Source of the DNA: Phenylobacterium sp.
Lineage (GTDB): Bacteria > Pseudomonadota > Alphaproteobacteria > Caulobacterales > Caulobacteraceae
Direction of reading: 5' to 3'
Assembly: GCA_020401865.1 (NCBI GenBank)
Contig: JADCAS010000017.1
Span: forward strand, 53,303 to 117,302
Length of the DNA stretch: 64,000 nucleotides
Positions 62,532 to 64,000 of this stretch are shown piece by piece. The translations under genes and the position numbers were made by a program. Under the pieces are notes generated by a model. That model saw only the letters and a list, made by a program, of their open reading frames with translations. It did no database searches and was not told the DNA's origin. How positions within the stretch are numbered: position 1 is the first letter of the stretch; each line of letters starts with the position of its first letter.

Positions 62532-63788
62532 ATGAGCGACGGCAACCTCGATCTCGCGGCCGAGCACCGCGCCCTGGCCCAGGCGGTCGACCTGACGACC
62601 TTCAGCCCGGCCCAGCCCGACCTCTTCCAGAACGACGTGATGTGGCCCTACTTCGAGCGCCTCCGGAAGGAGAGCCCGGTCCACTTCACACCGGACAGCG
62701 ACCACGGCCCCTACTGGTCGGTGACCAGGTACAACGACATCATGGCGGTGGACACCAACCATCAGGTGTTCTCCTCCGAAGGCGGCATCACCATCTTCGA
62801 GCAGATCGGCGGAGAGGGCCCCCTGCCCATGTTCATCGCCATGGACCCGCCCAAGCACGACATCCAGCGCAAGACGGTGACCCCGGCGGTCTCCCCGACC
62901 AACCTCGCCCTGCTGGAACCCCTGATCCGCGAGCGGGCCGGGATGATCCTCGACAGCCTTCCGGTCGGCGAGCCCTTCGACTGGGTGGACAAGGTGTCCA
63001 TGGAACTCACCGCCATGACCCTCGCCACCCTGTTCGGCGTGGATCAGGCGGACCGGCGCAAGCTCACCTACTGGTCGGACGTGGTCACTGCCGCCCCGGG
63101 CCGCGGCCTGATCGACACCCCCGAGCAGAAGATGCAGATCTTCGTCGAGTACCACGCCTACTTCACCGAACTCTGGAACCAGAGGGTGAACGCCGAGCCC
63201 ACCGGCGACCTGATCTCCATGCTGGCCCATGGCGAGGCGACCCGGGACATGAGCCCCCGGGAGTACTTCGGCAACGTGGTCCTGCTGACCGTCGGCGGCA
63301 ACGACACCACCCGCAACACCATCACCGGGTCGGTCTACGCCCTGAACAAGAACCCGGACCAGTACGCCAAGTTGCGCGCCAATCCGGACCTCATACCCTC
63401 CATGGTCTCCGAGACCATCCGCTGGCAGACCCCCCTCGCGCACATGCGCCGCCGGGCGCTGGCCGACTTCGAGTTGGGCGGCAAGACCATCCGCAAGGGC
63501 GACAAGGTCGTCATGTGGTACGTCTCGGGCAACCGCGACGACGAGGTCATCGAAAACCCCGACGCCTACATCATCGACAGGCCCCGGCCCCGCCAGCACC
63601 TGTCCTTCGGCTTCGGCATCCACCGCTGCGTCGGCAACCGGCTGGCCGAGCTCCAGCTACGGGTGATCTGGGAAGAAATCCTGAAACGCTTCCCCGAGAT
63701 CGTCGTGGTTTCCGAGCCCCATCGGGTCTGGTCGACCTTCGTGAAGGGCTACGAGTCCATGCAGGTGATGATCCCCCGCAGGCTCTAG
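62532..63788 (+). CDS. cytochrome P450, CYP153-like
   Basis: A 418-residue soluble bacterial P450. The I-helix shows VGGNDTTRNT (about 255), the K-helix ETIRW, and the heme-binding loop FGFGIHRCVGNRLAE with Cys366. The N-terminal part (MWPYFERLRKESPVHF, YWSVTRYNDIMAVDTNHQVFSS) recalls CYP153 alkane/fatty-acid omega-hydroxylases. ATG 62532 has GGGAGA at good spacing; ATG 62514 adds six residues. No ferredoxin or reductase gene is visible in the window. Chain- or ring-hydroxylating role is inference from similarity. Confidence 0.9.
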   Translation: MSDGNLDLAAEHRALAQAVDLTTFSPAQPDLFQNDVMWPYFERLRKESPVHFTPDSDHGPYWSVTRYNDIMAVDTNHQVFSSEGGITIFEQIGGEGPLPMFIAMDPPKHDIQRKTVTPAVSPTNLALLEPLIRERAGMILDSLPVGEPFDWVDKVSMELTAMTLATLFGVDQADRRKLTYWSDVVTAAPGRGLIDTPEQKMQIFVEYHAYFTELWNQRVNAEPTGDLISMLAHGEATRDMSPREYFGNVVLLTVGGNDTTRNTITGSVYALNKNPDQYAKLRANPDLIPSMVSETIRWQTPLAHMRRRALADFELGGKTIRKGDKVVMWYVSGNRDDEVIENPDAYIIDRPRPRQHLSFGFGIHRCVGNRLAELQLRVIWEEILKRFPEIVVVSEPHRVWSTFVKGYESMQVMIPRRL

Positions 63789-63818
63789 GATCAAGCTGAG
63801 GGTCAACAGCCCCTCAGC

Positions 63819-63868
63819 TGACCCCCTCCGCCGCGCTGCGCGCGCCACCTCCCCCTGATGGGCAGGGG
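63819..63868 (+). repeat. further copy of the GACCCCCTC intergenic repeat
   Basis: TGACCCCCTCCG followed by a short inverted GCGC-type core, then CCACCTCCCCCTGATGGG, matches the unit at about 5204-5250 base by base at its ends and differs in the core. It starts about 30 bases after the P450 stop. It marks a small dispersed family; the remaining 130 bases to the window end hold nothing I can identify. Confidence 0.7.
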
Positions 63869-64000
63869 AATCGCATATGGCGGGGCCTCGGAAAAGGAAC
63901 CGGAACGGGTGAGCGTCTGTTATCCCAGAAGCGGCTACAGTTTTTGTTTTGTTCCCAGCTTTTCGATCGAGCAAATCTTGCACACGCAAGTCGTTCGATA

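Noticed and set aside
63970..63990. CTTGC-ACAC-GCAAG palindrome at the window end
   Set aside because: Five-base arms are too short to support an operator or terminator call, and the context is cut by the window edge.

Overview
The window is a GC-rich, gene-dense stretch of an alphaproteobacterial chromosome, most likely a member of the Caulobacterales close to Phenylobacterium or Caulobacter. The strongest support is a clear PopZ polar organiser, a CckA cell-cycle kinase whose phospho-acceptor falls at His322, a CckA gene beside flagellar export genes, a perfect CtrA box between divergent flagellar operons, a sigma-54 flagellar promoter, and methionine synthase split into two genes. The genus is an inference from gene content, not a measured similarity.

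Layout. 1-5.3 kb: methionine operon (end of an ArsR-type regulator with methyltransferase domain, metF, and methionine synthase as two overlapping genes), closed by a hairpin-rich intergenic repeat shared with convergent ettA. 7.1-13.9 kb: ABC ATPase, two-module FtsX-type permease and membrane-fusion protein in one operon, then a TonB-dependent receptor with a strong terminator. 14-24.2 kb: DUF900 lipoprotein hydrolase, a polytopic membrane protein, a large secreted beta-propeller/amidohydrolase flanked by imperfect direct repeats, a pair of acyl-CoA dehydrogenases, and a membrane LytTR regulator next to an outer-membrane barrel gene. 24.4-30.3 kb: valS, popZ, a TolC-family protein, a degenerate Pcm-like protein and tRNA-Cys. 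30.6-38.5 kb: an unrecognised gene coupled to a membrane FMN glutamate-synthase-like protein, a VOC protein, an acyl-CoA synthetase, a zinc peptidase and another acyl-CoA dehydrogenase.

38.6-54.5 kb is the cell-cycle and motility core: cckA; flgB-flgC-fliE-fliQ-fliR-flhB on the minus strand; divergent fliO-fliP; fliL-fliM-DUF6468-motE-like-TPR on the minus strand; and divergent flgF-flgG-flgA-flgH. The flgB/fliO pair shares one CtrA box and the flgF operon has a sigma-54 promoter, matching the class II then class III order of the Caulobacter flagellar hierarchy. 54.5-63.8 kb: xseB-ispA-dxs, a GNAT acetyltransferase, a CoxE-like VWA protein, an MFS transporter, a DUF3253 protein, and an acyl-CoA dehydrogenase divergent from a CYP153-like P450.

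Most of the window is ordinary core genome. The points most worth a second look are the symmetric CtrA box with two start codons lacking ribosome sites, the LytTR-type repeats before the barrel gene, the direct-repeat scar around the amidohydrolase gene, and the unrecognised gene downstream of tRNA-Cys.
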